A stretch of 64,000 nt of DNA from Labedaea rhizosphaerae (GTDB lineage Bacteria; Actinomycetota; Actinomycetes; Mycobacteriales; Pseudonocardiaceae). The stretch lies in assembly GCF_004362825.1 (NCBI RefSeq), contig NZ_SNXZ01000003.1, forward strand, positions 348,784-412,783, written 5' to 3'. This document shows positions 18,669 to 27,950 of this stretch, in pieces (position 1 is the first letter of the stretch; each line of letters opens with the position of its first letter). The notes under the pieces were generated by a model, which saw only the letters and a program-made list of their open reading frames with translations, did not search any database and had not been told where the DNA came from. A program made the position numbers and the translations under genes.

Positions 18669-18709
18669 GGAAGGGCCGGTGCGGACACGTTGTCCGCACC
18701 GGCCCTTCC
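18669..18709. terminator. Strong bidirectional terminator hairpin
   Basis: A perfect 19-bp stem, GGAAGGGCCGGTGCGGACA pairing with its complement, around a 3-base loop, flanked by AAA on the left and CTTT on the right. It sits 17 bases after the symporter stop and 18 bases from the end of the convergent DUF1707 gene, so it can end transcripts from both sides. Confidence 0.9.
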
Positions 18710-18727
18710 CTTTGCCTGCACTGCTTT

Positions 18728-19267
18728 TCAGTGCTTGAGCTTCAGGGACCCACCGCCGACGTCGGCGAAGACCCGCAGCATCGGCGCGTAGTCGTCGGGT
18801 GGGCTGGTCGCCTTGTTGATGACACGCCCGTGGGTGGTCTGCGCCTCTTCGACACGCACGAGCCAGCCCTTCGGCACGATCACCCGGACGTGGCCGACCT
18901 TGGTCATCTTCACCCGGAGCACGATCTCGCGGTGCGTGCAGGTCGCATCGGTGAAGTCGACCGTGACGCGGCCGACCCCGCACTGGACCTCGATCAGCGG
19001 TGGCACCACCCAGGGACCGGTTTGCTTCACCGACCCGTTGCCGGTGCACAGCACGAGCGACGGCGGCTGGGAGCGCGGTGGCTGCGCGGGCAGGTCGGCG
19101 AGCAACCCGTCGAGCTCCCCGCGCGTGCCCGCGCGCAGCACCAGCTCGCTGCGGCTGCTGAACTCCTCGAGGCCCAGTGCCCCCGTGCCGACCGCCTGGT
19201 GCAGCCGCGCCAGCGCCTGCTCGCGATCCGCGTCGGCGGCGCGCACCGCCTCCGGCAAGTCCCTCAT
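18728..19267 (-). CDS. DUF1707 domain protein with LiaF-like C terminus
   Basis: 179 residues. The N-terminal 55 residues form a DUF1707/SHOCT-like domain (DADREQALARLHQAVGTGALGLEEFSSR), and the C-terminal part (about 85-165) is a beta-rich domain resembling the LiaF cell-envelope stress response domain (VGRVTVDFTDA, GHVRVIVPKGW). No membrane helix is present, so it is probably cytosolic. The ATG at 19267 matches the usual family N terminus. Proteins of this design are thought to act in envelope stress signalling. No partner is adjacent. Confidence 0.82.
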   Translation of the reverse strand: MRDLPEAVRAADADREQALARLHQAVGTGALGLEEFSSRSELVLRAGTRGELDGLLADLPAQPPRSQPPSLVLCTGNGSVKQTGPWVVPPLIEVQCGVGRVTVDFTDATCTHREIVLRVKMTKVGHVRVIVPKGWLVRVEEAQTTHGRVINKATSPPDDYAPMLRVFADVGGGSLKLKH

Positions 19268-19359
19268 GCGTCGAGCATATGGGCGGCCAGGGCGGTCGGG
19301 CGTCAACCGATCGGCCGGTTCCCGACAGCACCGGCGGTCGAGGAGCACACTACGACCTC

Positions 19360-20016
19360 GTGATCGACTCTCGAACCGCGCACCAGCGCCGGTGGCCCGC
19401 CTCCGTCGCGGTGATCGTGATCATCCTGCTGGAGTTCGGGCTGCCCGACCAGATCGTGCCGCCGTGGTGGCCGGTGCTGTTCGCGTTCGAGGTGTTGCTG
19501 CTGGTGCCGCTGGTCGCGACCAACCCGATCCGGCTCACCCGCGACCAGACCTGGATCCGGTACGTCGGGATCAGCCTGGCGCTGCTGCTGCTCGCGGGCA
19601 ACGCGGCCCGGCTCGGGCAGTTGCTCTTCGTGCTGTTCGACAAGCGAGCGCTCAGCGCGGTGGAGCTGCTGAGCGCCGGGCTGCTCATCTGGGTCACCAA
19701 CGTGGTGGCCACCGCCATCGCCTACTGGGAGCTCGATCGGGGCGGCCCGTTCGCCCGCGATCCCCGCCACGAACGCGCGATGGGCGCGATCGACCTGCTG
19801 TTCCCGCAGCTGACCGGTGTGCCCGGGGTCGATCCCGAGAGGTGGCGGCCGTCGTTCCTCGACTACCTCTTCGTCGCGTTCACGGCGGCGACGGCGTTCA
19901 GCCCGACCGACGTCCTGCCGCTCACCGGGCGGGCCAAACTGCTGATGATGACGGCCTCGACGGTCTCGCTGGTGACCGTCGCCGGCGTCGCCGCCCGGGC
20001 CGTGAACGTCCTTTGA
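19360..20016 (+). CDS. Multi-pass membrane protein of unknown function
   Basis: About 218 residues with five to six hydrophobic segments (for example VAVIVIILLEFGLPDQIV, LFAFEVLLLVPLV, GISLALLLLAGNAARL, LLSAGLLIWVTNVVATAIAYW and LLMMTASTVSLVTVAGVAA). A motif FVAFTAATAFSPTDVLPLTGRAK occurs before the last helix and resembles two-helix ion-channel pore regions only loosely. The start is uncertain: GTG 19360 is used, and ATG 19279 is also in frame. It is divergent from the DUF1707 gene. Confidence 0.7.
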   Translation: MIDSRTAHQRRWPASVAVIVIILLEFGLPDQIVPPWWPVLFAFEVLLLVPLVATNPIRLTRDQTWIRYVGISLALLLLAGNAARLGQLLFVLFDKRALSAVELLSAGLLIWVTNVVATAIAYWELDRGGPFARDPRHERAMGAIDLLFPQLTGVPGVDPERWRPSFLDYLFVAFTAATAFSPTDVLPLTGRAKLLMMTASTVSLVTVAGVAARAVNVL

Positions 20017-20189
20017 CGACGGTTTGGAATCAGCCGAAAGATGGGGACCACCTGGACGAGGCCACCAGCCGCCTCACCCGTCTGGTGCCGTAAACGTCCG
20101 TTAGTAGGTCAGATTCCCACCTTTCGTCGCTACAGCTCGTGGCTTGTTTCCGGCTGAAGTAGAAGCACCCTGCTCCGGAAGGACCCACG

Positions 20190-21029
20190 ATGAAACTGCG
20201 AATCGTGCTCGCCTCCGCCGCGGCGCTCGCCGCCGCCGCGGTGTCGGTGGTGGTGGCCCAGACCGCCACGGCCGCGCCGTCGAAGGTGACCGACGTGAAC
20301 TTCGCCGGCACCGTCGCCCTGTCCAACTGCTCGGGCTCGGTGGTCAAGCTGACCACGTCCGCGCCGGACGACCCGGCGTTGGTGCTGTCCAACGGCCACT
20401 GCCTGGAAGAGGGCTTCCCGTCGGCCGGCGAGGTGATCACGAACCAGCCGTCCAGCCGGAGCTTCACCCTGCTCGACGCGGACGCCAACGGCCTGGGCAC
20501 GCTGCACGCCACCAAGATCGTGTACGCGACCATGACCGGCACCGACGTCTCGCTCTACCAGCTGGACCAGACCTACGCGGAAATCCAGCAGCAGTACGGC
20601 ATCGACGCGCTGACGCTGTCCGACCAGCACCCGGCCGCGGGCACCGCGATCACGGTCGTGTCCGGCTACTGGCAGCAGACGTACTCGTGCTCGATCGACG
20701 GGTTCGTCCACGAACTGCACGAGGGCGACTGGGTGTTCACCGACTCCATCCGCTACACCCCGGAGTGCAAGACGATCGGCGGCACCTCGGGCTCGCCCAT
20801 CGAGGACAGCGCGACCGGCACCGTGGTCGGCATCAACAACACCGGCAACGAGAACGGCGAGCAGTGCACGATCAACAACCCGTGTGAGGTCGACGAGTCC
20901 GGGAACGTGACGGTGCACCAGGGCACCAACTACGGCGAGCAGACCTACCTGTTCTACGGCTGCCTGACCGCCGGCAGCGAGATCGACCTGAACCAGGCCG
21001 GGTGCCAGCTGGCGAAGCCCGCAGCCTGA
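20190..21029 (+). CDS. Secreted trypsin-like serine protease
   Basis: 279 residues with an N-terminal signal peptide (basic start MKLR, hydrophobic core, likely cleavage after ATAA near residue 29). The catalytic triad is visible as His70 in SNGHC, Asp119 in GTDVSLYQL and Ser200 in GGTSGSP, with cysteines placed for disulfides. There is no propeptide of notable length. GGAAGG lies 8 bases before the ATG. It probably works as an extracellular peptidase. It ends just before a strong terminator. Confidence 0.88.
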   Translation: MKLRIVLASAAALAAAAVSVVVAQTATAAPSKVTDVNFAGTVALSNCSGSVVKLTTSAPDDPALVLSNGHCLEEGFPSAGEVITNQPSSRSFTLLDADANGLGTLHATKIVYATMTGTDVSLYQLDQTYAEIQQQYGIDALTLSDQHPAAGTAITVVSGYWQQTYSCSIDGFVHELHEGDWVFTDSIRYTPECKTIGGTSGSPIEDSATGTVVGINNTGNENGEQCTINNPCEVDESGNVTVHQGTNYGEQTYLFYGCLTAGSEIDLNQAGCQLAKPAA

Positions 21030-21043
21030 GCAAGCCCCGCCCC

Positions 21044-21077
21044 GACGAAGGCCGCCCGGCGACGGGCGGCCTTCGTC
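21044..21077. terminator. Bidirectional terminator hairpin
   Basis: A perfect 15-bp stem (GACGAAGGCCGCCCG and complement) with loop GCGA, 14 bases after the protease stop. The right arm reaches the stop codon of the convergent gene, so it probably serves both. Confidence 0.88.
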
Positions 21078-21855
21078 ATACCCGGACGGCTCCGGCGGCC
21101 AGGACGCTCAGAGCTCGCAGCATCGGGGTGACCACTGACGCGTCCAGCCCGCGGGGATCGAGACCGGCCCAGCCGACGATCTCCTGGGCGATGGCGAGCG
21201 CCGGCGTGTCGTCGCTGGTCAGCACGGCCTCGGCCAGCCGAAGGTAGGCGCCGTGCTGGGTACCCGCGGTGGCCGCGGCCAGGGCGCTGACCTCCGGCGC
21301 CAGCAGCTGCCCGTCCAAGCGGTGCTGCGCGGCAAGGCAGGCCAGGAAGAACTGCGTGACCGGCGGCTCGACCGACCAGCGGTCGAGCAGGGGGACGATG
21401 TGGTCGGCGATGGCGAGGTGGACGTGCGGGGACCAGGGCGCGAACTGCGCCGGCCGGGACTCGGCCACGGCGAGCTCGGCGTCCTCGACCATGCTCACGG
21501 CCCACTGGCCGGTGGCGTGGAGCAGCCACAGGTAGAGGTCCAGCCGCCGTTGCACCGGCAGGGTGCCCGAGGCCAGCAACCGCACGATGAACTCCATCGC
21601 GGGCACGGTCGCCGAGTAGCAGTTGCCTTCGTGCAGCAGGCGATCAGCGAGCAGCTCGTCGAGGGCATCGGACCAGCGGTCGTCGTCGCGTCCCAGGGTC
21701 CGGATGAGCTCCGGTACGTCCTCGGCCGACCCACGGGCGTGCTTGAGCTCCGCCCAGTCGACGTCGTCGAGCCCGCTCAGGTCGACCTCGCCTGCTTCGA
21801 AGATGTCCGGCGCCGACGCGAGCTCGGCCGGCGGCGGTACCGCGATCACAGCCAC
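21076..21855 (-). CDS. Uncharacterised helical protein
   Basis: About 259 residues, rich in amphipathic helices and leucines (LDLYLWLLHATGQWAV, PLLDRWSVEPPVTQFFLACLAAQHR, LRLAEAVLTSDDTPALAIAQEIVGWAG), like a HEAT-type or superhelical scaffold. There is no signal peptide, membrane segment or catalytic motif. GTG 21855 (VAVIAVPPP) is chosen; GTG 21849 has better ribosome-site spacing and is an alternative. It precedes nothing in an obvious operon apart from the acetyltransferase 17 bases upstream on the same strand. I do not recognise the family. Confidence 0.65.
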   Translation of the reverse strand: MAVIAVPPPAELASAPDIFEAGEVDLSGLDDVDWAELKHARGSAEDVPELIRTLGRDDDRWSDALDELLADRLLHEGNCYSATVPAMEFIVRLLASGTLPVQRRLDLYLWLLHATGQWAVSMVEDAELAVAESRPAQFAPWSPHVHLAIADHIVPLLDRWSVEPPVTQFFLACLAAQHRLDGQLLAPEVSALAAATAGTQHGAYLRLAEAVLTSDDTPALAIAQEIVGWAGLDPRGLDASVVTPMLRALSVLAAGAVRV

Positions 21856-21872
21856 GGCTCCAGTGTGCCCGG

Positions 21873-22817
21873 TCAGCCGGCCGCCTTCGACGCGGCCTGG
21901 CGCCGGTAGCTGACCAGCTCCAGGTGCAACGCGAAGCCCAGCCGCGTGAACATCCGTTCCGAGGCGTCGTTGCCCAGGGAGATCACGGCGGCGGCCTGCC
22001 CGCGTGGACCGTGCCGCAGCGCCATTTCCTGCAGCAGCCCGCGGATCAGCGCCCCGCCGACACCGGCCGAGCGTTTGCCCGGGTCGACCGCGACGTAGTC
22101 GACGTACAGCTCGTCGTCCTGCGGGTAGCCGGCCGCGTAGCCGATGACGCCGCCGTGCTCGGCGACGACGACCACATGGTCCTTGCGCCCCTCGACCAGG
22201 CCGCGCCCGCTGATCGTCCGGCCGGGGAACGAACGCTCGTGCAGCGCCGCGACCGCGTCCCGCACCCGCGGGTCGTCCGGCAGCGCGCGCACGCCCGGTA
22301 CGCCCGACGGTTGCTCCGCGTCCCGCACCATCAGCGACCGCAGCGCGGACCCGTCCAGCACGAACACCCGCGACACGGCACCGCCCGTGAAACCGTGCTG
22401 CGCGGCGAAATCGGCGAGCCTGCGGTGCTTGCGGTGGCCGTAGAGCTCGAGGTCGTCGATCCCGGCGAGCGACGGCAGACCGAGGACCTTCGCGAGCAGT
22501 TCGTCGGCGGTGGAGTGCCACAGCCGGTCCGCGGCCGGGTGCCCGTCCGGAAAGTCGATGTAGGGGCCGAGCAGCCACGCCCGGCCGAGGTCGGCGTCCA
22601 CGTCTGCGGTCAGCACCCCGTGGACGTCGTCGTCGCTGTCGACGGCGACGACCGCGTTGTCGGCCCAGGCGCCGGTCACGCCGCTCAGCTCGTCGGTCAC
22701 CTCCTGCTCGGTGACCCCGTGGTAGCCGATGAAGTGCTCCGGCCGCGCCTGCAGCCGCACCACCAGCTCGACCACTGTGGTGAAGTCCACCGCCGAGGCG
22801 GGACGAATCGTGTACAT
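21873..22817 (-). CDS. GNAT family N-acetyltransferase, tandem-domain
   Basis: 314 residues that look like two GNAT halves. The C-terminal half has the acetyl-CoA binding motif VDPGKRSAGVGGALIRGLL (about 240-265) after the strand ELYVDYVAV. The N-terminal half retains a GNAT-like layout (WADNAVVAVDSDDDVHGVL then AWLLGPYIDF) with a weaker motif. The ATG at 22817 (MYTIRPASAVDF) is a classic GNAT start. Tandem GNAT proteins include mycothiol synthase, but its defining motifs are not clear here. Substrate unknown. Confidence 0.82.
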   Translation of the reverse strand: MYTIRPASAVDFTTVVELVVRLQARPEHFIGYHGVTEQEVTDELSGVTGAWADNAVVAVDSDDDVHGVLTADVDADLGRAWLLGPYIDFPDGHPAADRLWHSTADELLAKVLGLPSLAGIDDLELYGHRKHRRLADFAAQHGFTGGAVSRVFVLDGSALRSLMVRDAEQPSGVPGVRALPDDPRVRDAVAALHERSFPGRTISGRGLVEGRKDHVVVVAEHGGVIGYAAGYPQDDELYVDYVAVDPGKRSAGVGGALIRGLLQEMALRHGPRGQAAAVISLGNDASERMFTRLGFALHLELVSYRRQAASKAAG

Positions 22818-22897
22818 GCGGAAATGTTGACCCGCCGAGGGCCTGGCGGGCGACTGGATTACGGCCCTTGTCGGTGGGGCAGGGCATGCTGGTGGGC

Positions 22898-23242
22898 ATG
22901 AGCGAGCCGGCGAGCGAATCATCAGACAGGGCGTCAGCGACAGAGGGGTCTCGTGAGCACGTCGAGGAAGTGACGGTCAAGGACAACCCGCAGGAACAGC
23001 GGTACGAGGCGTGGTTGAACGGTGAGCTGGCGGGTTTCGCGCAGTACAAGCTGCGGCCGGGTGTGGTGATCGTGACCCACACCGAGGTGCCCGACCAGTA
23101 CGCGGGCCACGGGATCGGCACCGCGATCGTCCGCGGCACCCTCGACGACCTGCGGGCGCGCGGGTTGAAGGTGCGCCCGGTGTGCCCGTTCTTCAAGTCC
23201 TGGATCGAGCGGCACCCCGACTACCAGGACCTGGTGGACTGA
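22898..23242 (+). CDS. Small GNAT-like N-acetyltransferase (YjdJ/GTA type)
   Basis: 114 residues matching the minimal acetyltransferase family whose core is about 90 residues: YEAWLNGELAGFAQYKLRPGVVIVTHTEV, then the CoA loop QYAGHGIGTAIVRGTLDDLR, then PVCPFFKSWIERHPDYQDLV. An ATG at 22898 (MSEPASES) is chosen. Its stop is followed immediately by the next ATG (TGAATG), indicating a two-gene operon. Substrate unknown. Confidence 0.87.
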   Translation: MSEPASESSDRASATEGSREHVEEVTVKDNPQEQRYEAWLNGELAGFAQYKLRPGVVIVTHTEVPDQYAGHGIGTAIVRGTLDDLRARGLKVRPVCPFFKSWIERHPDYQDLVD

Positions 23243-23848
23243 ATGGACGGCACCACCCTGCGGGCCTCGCTGGCCACGTGCACGGACTACCTGGACGCCT
23301 TGCCGCCGGACGCGTGGGCGGCGGACGTGCCGTTCATGAAGCAGACGGTGAGCGGCACCGTCCTGCACATCGCGCAGTGCCTGCTCTGGTACTCGGTCGA
23401 CCTGTCGGCCGGACCGCCCGAGCTGCCGACCGTGGAGCTCCAGGTCAAGACCGACGTGCCGCCCGCCGACGCGCTGCGGACGCTGACCACCGCCGCCCGG
23501 CTGCTCGCGGCCGCCGTGGACGCCGCCACACCGGACGCGCGGGGCTGGCACCCGGCCGGGCTGGCCGACGCGTCCGGCTTCGCCGCCATGGGCTGCGATG
23601 AGCTCCTGGTGCACACCGGCGACATCGGGACCGCGTTGGGCGTGCCGTTCCAGCCGCCGGACGCGTTGGCCGCGGCGACGTTGCACCGGCTGTTCCCGTG
23701 GGCACCGGAGGTCGAGCCGTGGCCAGGGTTGTTGTGGGCAAACGACCGCATGGACCTGCCCGACCGTCCACGTCCGGGCCGCGGCTGGGTCTGGCACTGC
23801 GCCCCGCTGTCCGAATGGGACGGTCAGGTCCCGGTCTGGGCGGGGTGA
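23243..23848 (+). CDS. DinB/MDMPI-like putative metal-dependent enzyme
   Basis: 201 residues with the four-helix DinB/maleylpyruvate-isomerase N-terminal pattern: metal-ligand-like His in TVLHIAQCLLWYSVDL near residue 40, and DELLVHTGDIGTALG near residue 125, which matches the H-x3-D arrangement of these thiol-dependent enzymes. In actinobacteria relatives include mycothiol-dependent transferases, so a mycothiol-linked reaction is plausible. The start abuts the preceding acetyltransferase stop. Confidence 0.75.
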   Translation: MDGTTLRASLATCTDYLDALPPDAWAADVPFMKQTVSGTVLHIAQCLLWYSVDLSAGPPELPTVELQVKTDVPPADALRTLTTAARLLAAAVDAATPDARGWHPAGLADASGFAAMGCDELLVHTGDIGTALGVPFQPPDALAAATLHRLFPWAPEVEPWPGLLWANDRMDLPDRPRPGRGWVWHCAPLSEWDGQVPVWAG

Positions 23849-23850
23849 GC

Positions 23851-24249
23851 TCAGAACTTCCCGAGCAGCCCCAGCACCACGAACGCGCACACCAGCACGG
23901 TGACGAGAACGATCGCCGCCGTCACGCCGCGGGTGCGTTGCGGCACCGGGCCGATGGAGCCGGGCATGAACGCGATCGCGGGCGCCCGGTAGTACGCGGT
24001 CACCTGCTGCCCGGCGATCACCGGGATCACGACCTGCACCGCGCCGGTGCGGCCGAGGTAGCGCGACTTGACCTTCACCTCGTGCGGGCCGGCGGGCAGG
24101 TCGAACCACGTCACGCCCCACTTGGTGCGCACGGGCCGGCCGTCGATGGTGACGTCGAGCGTCGTCTTGCGGTAGTTCGCCGCCGACCCCGGGTGTGAGC
24201 AGTCGATGGCGAGCCTGCCCATGGGCAAGCCGGGTTGTGGTGCGGTCAT
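23851..24249 (-). CDS. Uncharacterised protein with C-terminal membrane helix
   Basis: 132 residues. Residues 10-90 are predicted beta-rich (LDVTIDGRPVRTKWGVTWFDLPAGPHEVKVKSRYLG), similar in outline to PEGA-like surface domains, and residues 107-130 form a transmembrane helix (GVTAAIVLVTVLVCAFVVLGLLG). Tail-anchored topology is likely. It lies 23 bases beyond smc on the same strand and is convergent with the DinB-like gene. Function unknown. Confidence 0.7.
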   Translation of the reverse strand: MTAPQPGLPMGRLAIDCSHPGSAANYRKTTLDVTIDGRPVRTKWGVTWFDLPAGPHEVKVKSRYLGRTGAVQVVIPVIAGQQVTAYYRAPAIAFMPGSIGPVPQRTRGVTAAIVLVTVLVCAFVVLGLLGKF

Positions 24250-24272
24250 CTCTCCCCAGTCGTTCCCCGAAC

Positions 24273-27200
24273 TCAGGCCGGCACGGACTCCGGCCGGCCC
24301 TTCAGCCGCTGCGAGATCACCTGGCTGATGCCGTCACCCCGCATGCTGACGCCGTAGAGCGCGTCCGCGATCTCCATCGTCGCCTTCTGGTGGGTGATGA
24401 TGATCAGCTGCGACGCGTCACGCAACTCGCTGAGCAGGCCGATCAGCCGACGCATGTTCGTGTCGTCCAGCGCGGCCTCGACCTCGTCCATCACGTAGAA
24501 CGGCGACGGCCGGGCGCGGAAGATCGCGACCAGCATGGCCACCGCGACCAGCGACTTCTCGCCACCGGAGAGCAGCGACAGGCGCTTGACCTTCTTGCCC
24601 GGTGGCCGCGCCTCGACGTCGACGCCGGTGGTCAGCAGGTCGTCGGGCTCGGTGAGGATCATCCGGCCCTCACCGCCCGGGAACAGCGCGTTGAACACGA
24701 CCTCGAACTCGCGCGCGACGTCGGTGTAGGCGGACGTGAAGACCTCGAGGATCTTGTCGTCCACCTCCTTGATCACGGTCAGCAGGTCGCGCCGGGTCGC
24801 CTTGAGGTCCTCCAGCTGCGTGGAGAGGAACTTGTAGCGCTCCTCCAACGCGGCGAACTCCTCCAGCGCCAACGGGTTCACCTTGCCGAGCAGCTGCAGG
24901 TCGCGTTCCGCGCGCTTGGCCCGGCGTTCCTGCGTGGCGCGGTCGTAGGGCATCGGCTGCGGCGCCGACACGGTCTCGCCCCGCTCCTTGGCCGCCTCGT
25001 ACTCAGCCACCTCGGCCGGCGACGGCGGGATCGGCACGTCCGGGCCGTACTCGCCGACCAGGTCGTCCAGCCCGATGCCGAACTGCTCGGCGATCGTGGT
25101 CTCCAACTGCTCGATGCGCAGCCGCTGCTCGGCCCGCAGCACCTCGTCGCGGTGCACGGCGTCGGTCAGCTTCTCCAGCTCACCGGCCAGCTCGCGGACG
25201 CGGTTGCGCACGACGCCCAGCGCGCGTTCACGCTCGGCGCGATCGGCCTGGACGGTGTCGCGTTCCTGCGCGGCCCGGCCCAGCGAGACCGCGATGCGCT
25301 CTAGGGCTTCCTCGCCACCCCGCACGACGGCCTCGGCCACGGTGGCGGCGGCCGCGCGGGCCGCGGTGGCCCGGCGGTGGCGTTCGCGGGCCTCGCGTTC
25401 GGCGCGGGCAGCGCGCAGCAGGCTGTCGGCCTTGCCGTGCAGGGCGCGGTGGCGTTCTTCGGCCGTGCGCAAGGAAAGCCGCGCGTCCATCTCCTGCTGG
25501 CGGGCCGCGGTCAGCTGCGCGGCGGCCTCGTCGCGGGCGATCGTGTCCGGCTCGTCCTCGACCGGCTGCTCCTGCTCCACGGCCAGCAGCCGCTCCTCCA
25601 GCTCGGCCAGCTGCGTGGTCGCCTGCTCGCGGGCCTGTTCGACCTTGGTGCGCTGCGCGATCGCGCGCTCCACCTCGGCTTGGGCCGACCGGAGGGCCTG
25701 GCGCAGCCGGTTCAGCCGCTCCGAGGACCGCGCGGCCCGCACCTTGGCCTCGCTCATGGCTTCCTTGACCGCGCTCACCTCGGCGCGGCGGGCCTGCTGC
25801 TCGGCCTCGGCGCCGGCGAGGGCGCCGGTGGCCTGCTCCTGCGCGCGGCGCGCGGCGGCGAGCTTCTCGCGGGCCTCGTCGACGGCGGCCTGGACCTCGA
25901 TGACGCTTTGCGGGCGTTCCGAACCGCCGATGGCCCAGCGCGCACCGAACACATCGCCGTCGGCGGTCACTGCTCGCACGTCGGGGTGCGCGGCCACCAA
26001 AGCCTTGGCGGCGTTCAGATCCGTGACGACGGCCATCCGGTCCAGCGCCGTGAACACGGTGGCACGCAAGCCTTCGGGTGCGCGCACGAGGTCGACGGCC
26101 CAGTGCGCGCCGAACGGCAGCACCGGCCAGCCGGACCGATCAGGTACCGCGCCGCCGCCGATGAGCAGCCCGGCGCGACCGGAGTCGTTGCTGCGCAACA
26201 GGTCCAGCGCGCCGACGGCGTCGTCGGGGTGGGCCACGGCGACCGCGTCGGCGATGGGGCCGAGGGCGGCGGCCAGGGCCGCCTCGTGCCCCGGTTCGAC
26301 GGTCAGCAGCGCGGCCACCGAGCCGAGCAGGCCCGGCAGCTTGTCGGCCGACGCCAGCAACGCGCCCGCGCCGTCCTTGCGTTTGAGGCCAAGGGAAAGC
26401 GCGTCCACGCGCGCCTGCCACGACGCGATGTCCTTCTCGGCGGCGCGTTCGGCGCGCACCAGCTCGGCCACGCGGGCTTTGGCCGCCTCGTTGGCGGCGA
26501 CCGCGCGGTCGTGCCGCTCGTTCAGGTCGACATCGCCGGAATCCTCGGCGCCGGTCGCTTCCTCGCCGTCGGCCAGCTCACCGGCGGCCAGTTCGGCCCG
26601 CTCACTGGCCTCGGCCACGGCGGTGGAGAGCCGTTCGATCTCGTCGGTGGTCGCGGTTGCCTTGCTGCGCAACGCTTCCACCTGACCGGCGAGGCGCGCG
26701 AGACCCTCGCGGCGGTCGGCGATCGCGCGCACCGCGGCCATGTGCGCGCGCTCGGCGGCGGCCACCGTGTCCTCTAGCTCGGCACGCCGGTTGGTCGCGT
26801 CTTCCAGCAGCTCACGGGCCATGGCGACGCCCTCGGCGAGCTCCTCCTCGCGCATCGCGGTGCGCTCGGCCTCTTCCTCGAGGTCCTCCGGGTCGCGCCC
26901 ACCCGACGGCGGCTCGACTGCCGCCGACAGGTGGCGTTCCCGCTCGACGGCGAGGCGGACCGTGCCGCGCAGCCGCTCCTCCAGGGCCGACAGCTTGTAC
27001 CAGGTCTCCTGCGCGGCGGCCAGGCGCGGCGCGTCGAGCTGCAGGCGCTCCTCCAGCTCGTTCTGCTGGGTCTGCGCGATCTGCAGCTGCTGCTCGACCT
27101 CCTGGCGCCGGGCGCGCGCGCTGGCCTCGTCGGCCTCTTCCTTCGCGAGCTCGTAGCGCCGCGTCACCAGGTCGTCGGCGTGCAGCCGGAGGCGGGCATC

Positions 27201-27869
27201 GCGCAGCTCGGACTGCACGGCCTGGGCGCGCCGCGCGATCTCGGCCTGCTTGCCCAGCGGCTTGAGCTGGCGGCGCAGCTCGGCGGTGAGGTCGGTCAGC
27301 CGGGTCAGGTTGGCCTGCATCGCGTCGAGCTTGCGCAGGGCCTTTTCCTTGCGCTTGCGGTGTTTCAGCACACCCGCGGCCTCTTCGATGAAGGCGCGGC
27401 GCTCCTCGGGCTTGGACTCGAGGATCGCGGAGAGCTGGCCCTGCCCGACGATGACGTGCATCTCGCGGCCGATGCCGGAGTCCGAGAGCAGTTCCTGCAC
27501 GTCCATCAGGCGGCAGGTGTTGCCGTTGATCTCGTACTCGCTCGCGCCGTCGCGGAACATCCGGCGGGTGATCGACACCTCGGTGTACTCGATCGGCAGC
27601 GCGCCGTCGGAGTTGTCGATGGTCAGGGTGACCTCGGCGCGGCCCAGCGGGGCCCGGCCGGAGGTGCCGGCGAAGATGACGTCCTCCATCTTGCCGCCGC
27701 GCAGACCCTTCGCACTGCCCTCGCCCATGACCCAGCGCAGGGCGTCCAGCACGTTGGACTTGCCCGAACCGTTGGGCCCGACCACGCAGGTGATGCCTGG
27801 TTCGAAACGCAGCGTGGTGGCCGATGCGAAGGACTTGAAGCCCTTGAGCGTGAGGCTCTTGAGGTGCAT
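24273..27869 (-). CDS. smc: Chromosome segregation protein SMC
   Basis: 1198 residues, normal length. The N-terminal ATPase half starts MHLKSLTLKGFKSFASAT with Walker A GPNGSGKSN at residues 31-39. Two long coiled-coil arms flank the hinge (about 500-660, FGARWAIGGSERPQ at its end). The C-terminal half has the signature LSGGEKSLVAVAML and Walker B YVMDEVEAALDD, followed by the D-loop and switch His. It forms the condensin complex with ScpA/ScpB, which are not in the window. Part of the conserved ftsY-smc-acyP-mutM backbone. Confidence 0.97.
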   Translation of the reverse strand: MHLKSLTLKGFKSFASATTLRFEPGITCVVGPNGSGKSNVLDALRWVMGEGSAKGLRGGKMEDVIFAGTSGRAPLGRAEVTLTIDNSDGALPIEYTEVSITRRMFRDGASEYEINGNTCRLMDVQELLSDSGIGREMHVIVGQGQLSAILESKPEERRAFIEEAAGVLKHRKRKEKALRKLDAMQANLTRLTDLTAELRRQLKPLGKQAEIARRAQAVQSELRDARLRLHADDLVTRRYELAKEEADEASARARRQEVEQQLQIAQTQQNELEERLQLDAPRLAAAQETWYKLSALEERLRGTVRLAVERERHLSAAVEPPSGGRDPEDLEEEAERTAMREEELAEGVAMARELLEDATNRRAELEDTVAAAERAHMAAVRAIADRREGLARLAGQVEALRSKATATTDEIERLSTAVAEASERAELAAGELADGEEATGAEDSGDVDLNERHDRAVAANEAAKARVAELVRAERAAEKDIASWQARVDALSLGLKRKDGAGALLASADKLPGLLGSVAALLTVEPGHEAALAAALGPIADAVAVAHPDDAVGALDLLRSNDSGRAGLLIGGGAVPDRSGWPVLPFGAHWAVDLVRAPEGLRATVFTALDRMAVVTDLNAAKALVAAHPDVRAVTADGDVFGARWAIGGSERPQSVIEVQAAVDEAREKLAAARRAQEQATGALAGAEAEQQARRAEVSAVKEAMSEAKVRAARSSERLNRLRQALRSAQAEVERAIAQRTKVEQAREQATTQLAELEERLLAVEQEQPVEDEPDTIARDEAAAQLTAARQQEMDARLSLRTAEERHRALHGKADSLLRAARAEREARERHRRATAARAAAATVAEAVVRGGEEALERIAVSLGRAAQERDTVQADRAERERALGVVRNRVRELAGELEKLTDAVHRDEVLRAEQRLRIEQLETTIAEQFGIGLDDLVGEYGPDVPIPPSPAEVAEYEAAKERGETVSAPQPMPYDRATQERRAKRAERDLQLLGKVNPLALEEFAALEERYKFLSTQLEDLKATRRDLLTVIKEVDDKILEVFTSAYTDVAREFEVVFNALFPGGEGRMILTEPDDLLTTGVDVEARPPGKKVKRLSLLSGGEKSLVAVAMLVAIFRARPSPFYVMDEVEAALDDTNMRRLIGLLSELRDASQLIIITHQKATMEIADALYGVSMRGDGISQVISQRLKGRPESVPA

Positions 27870-27950
27870 TACGCGGTCAAACCTCCCGGCGGTACCTCCG
27901 ACCGAGGGTACCGGCAGGCCATTGCCCCACCTGGTAGGCGGGGCCGCGGC

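Noticed and set aside
21076-23196. A 706-codon minus-strand frame spanning two genes.
   Set aside because: Only its C-terminal 259 codons look like a real protein; the rest is a shadow of the acetyltransferase genes in other frames.
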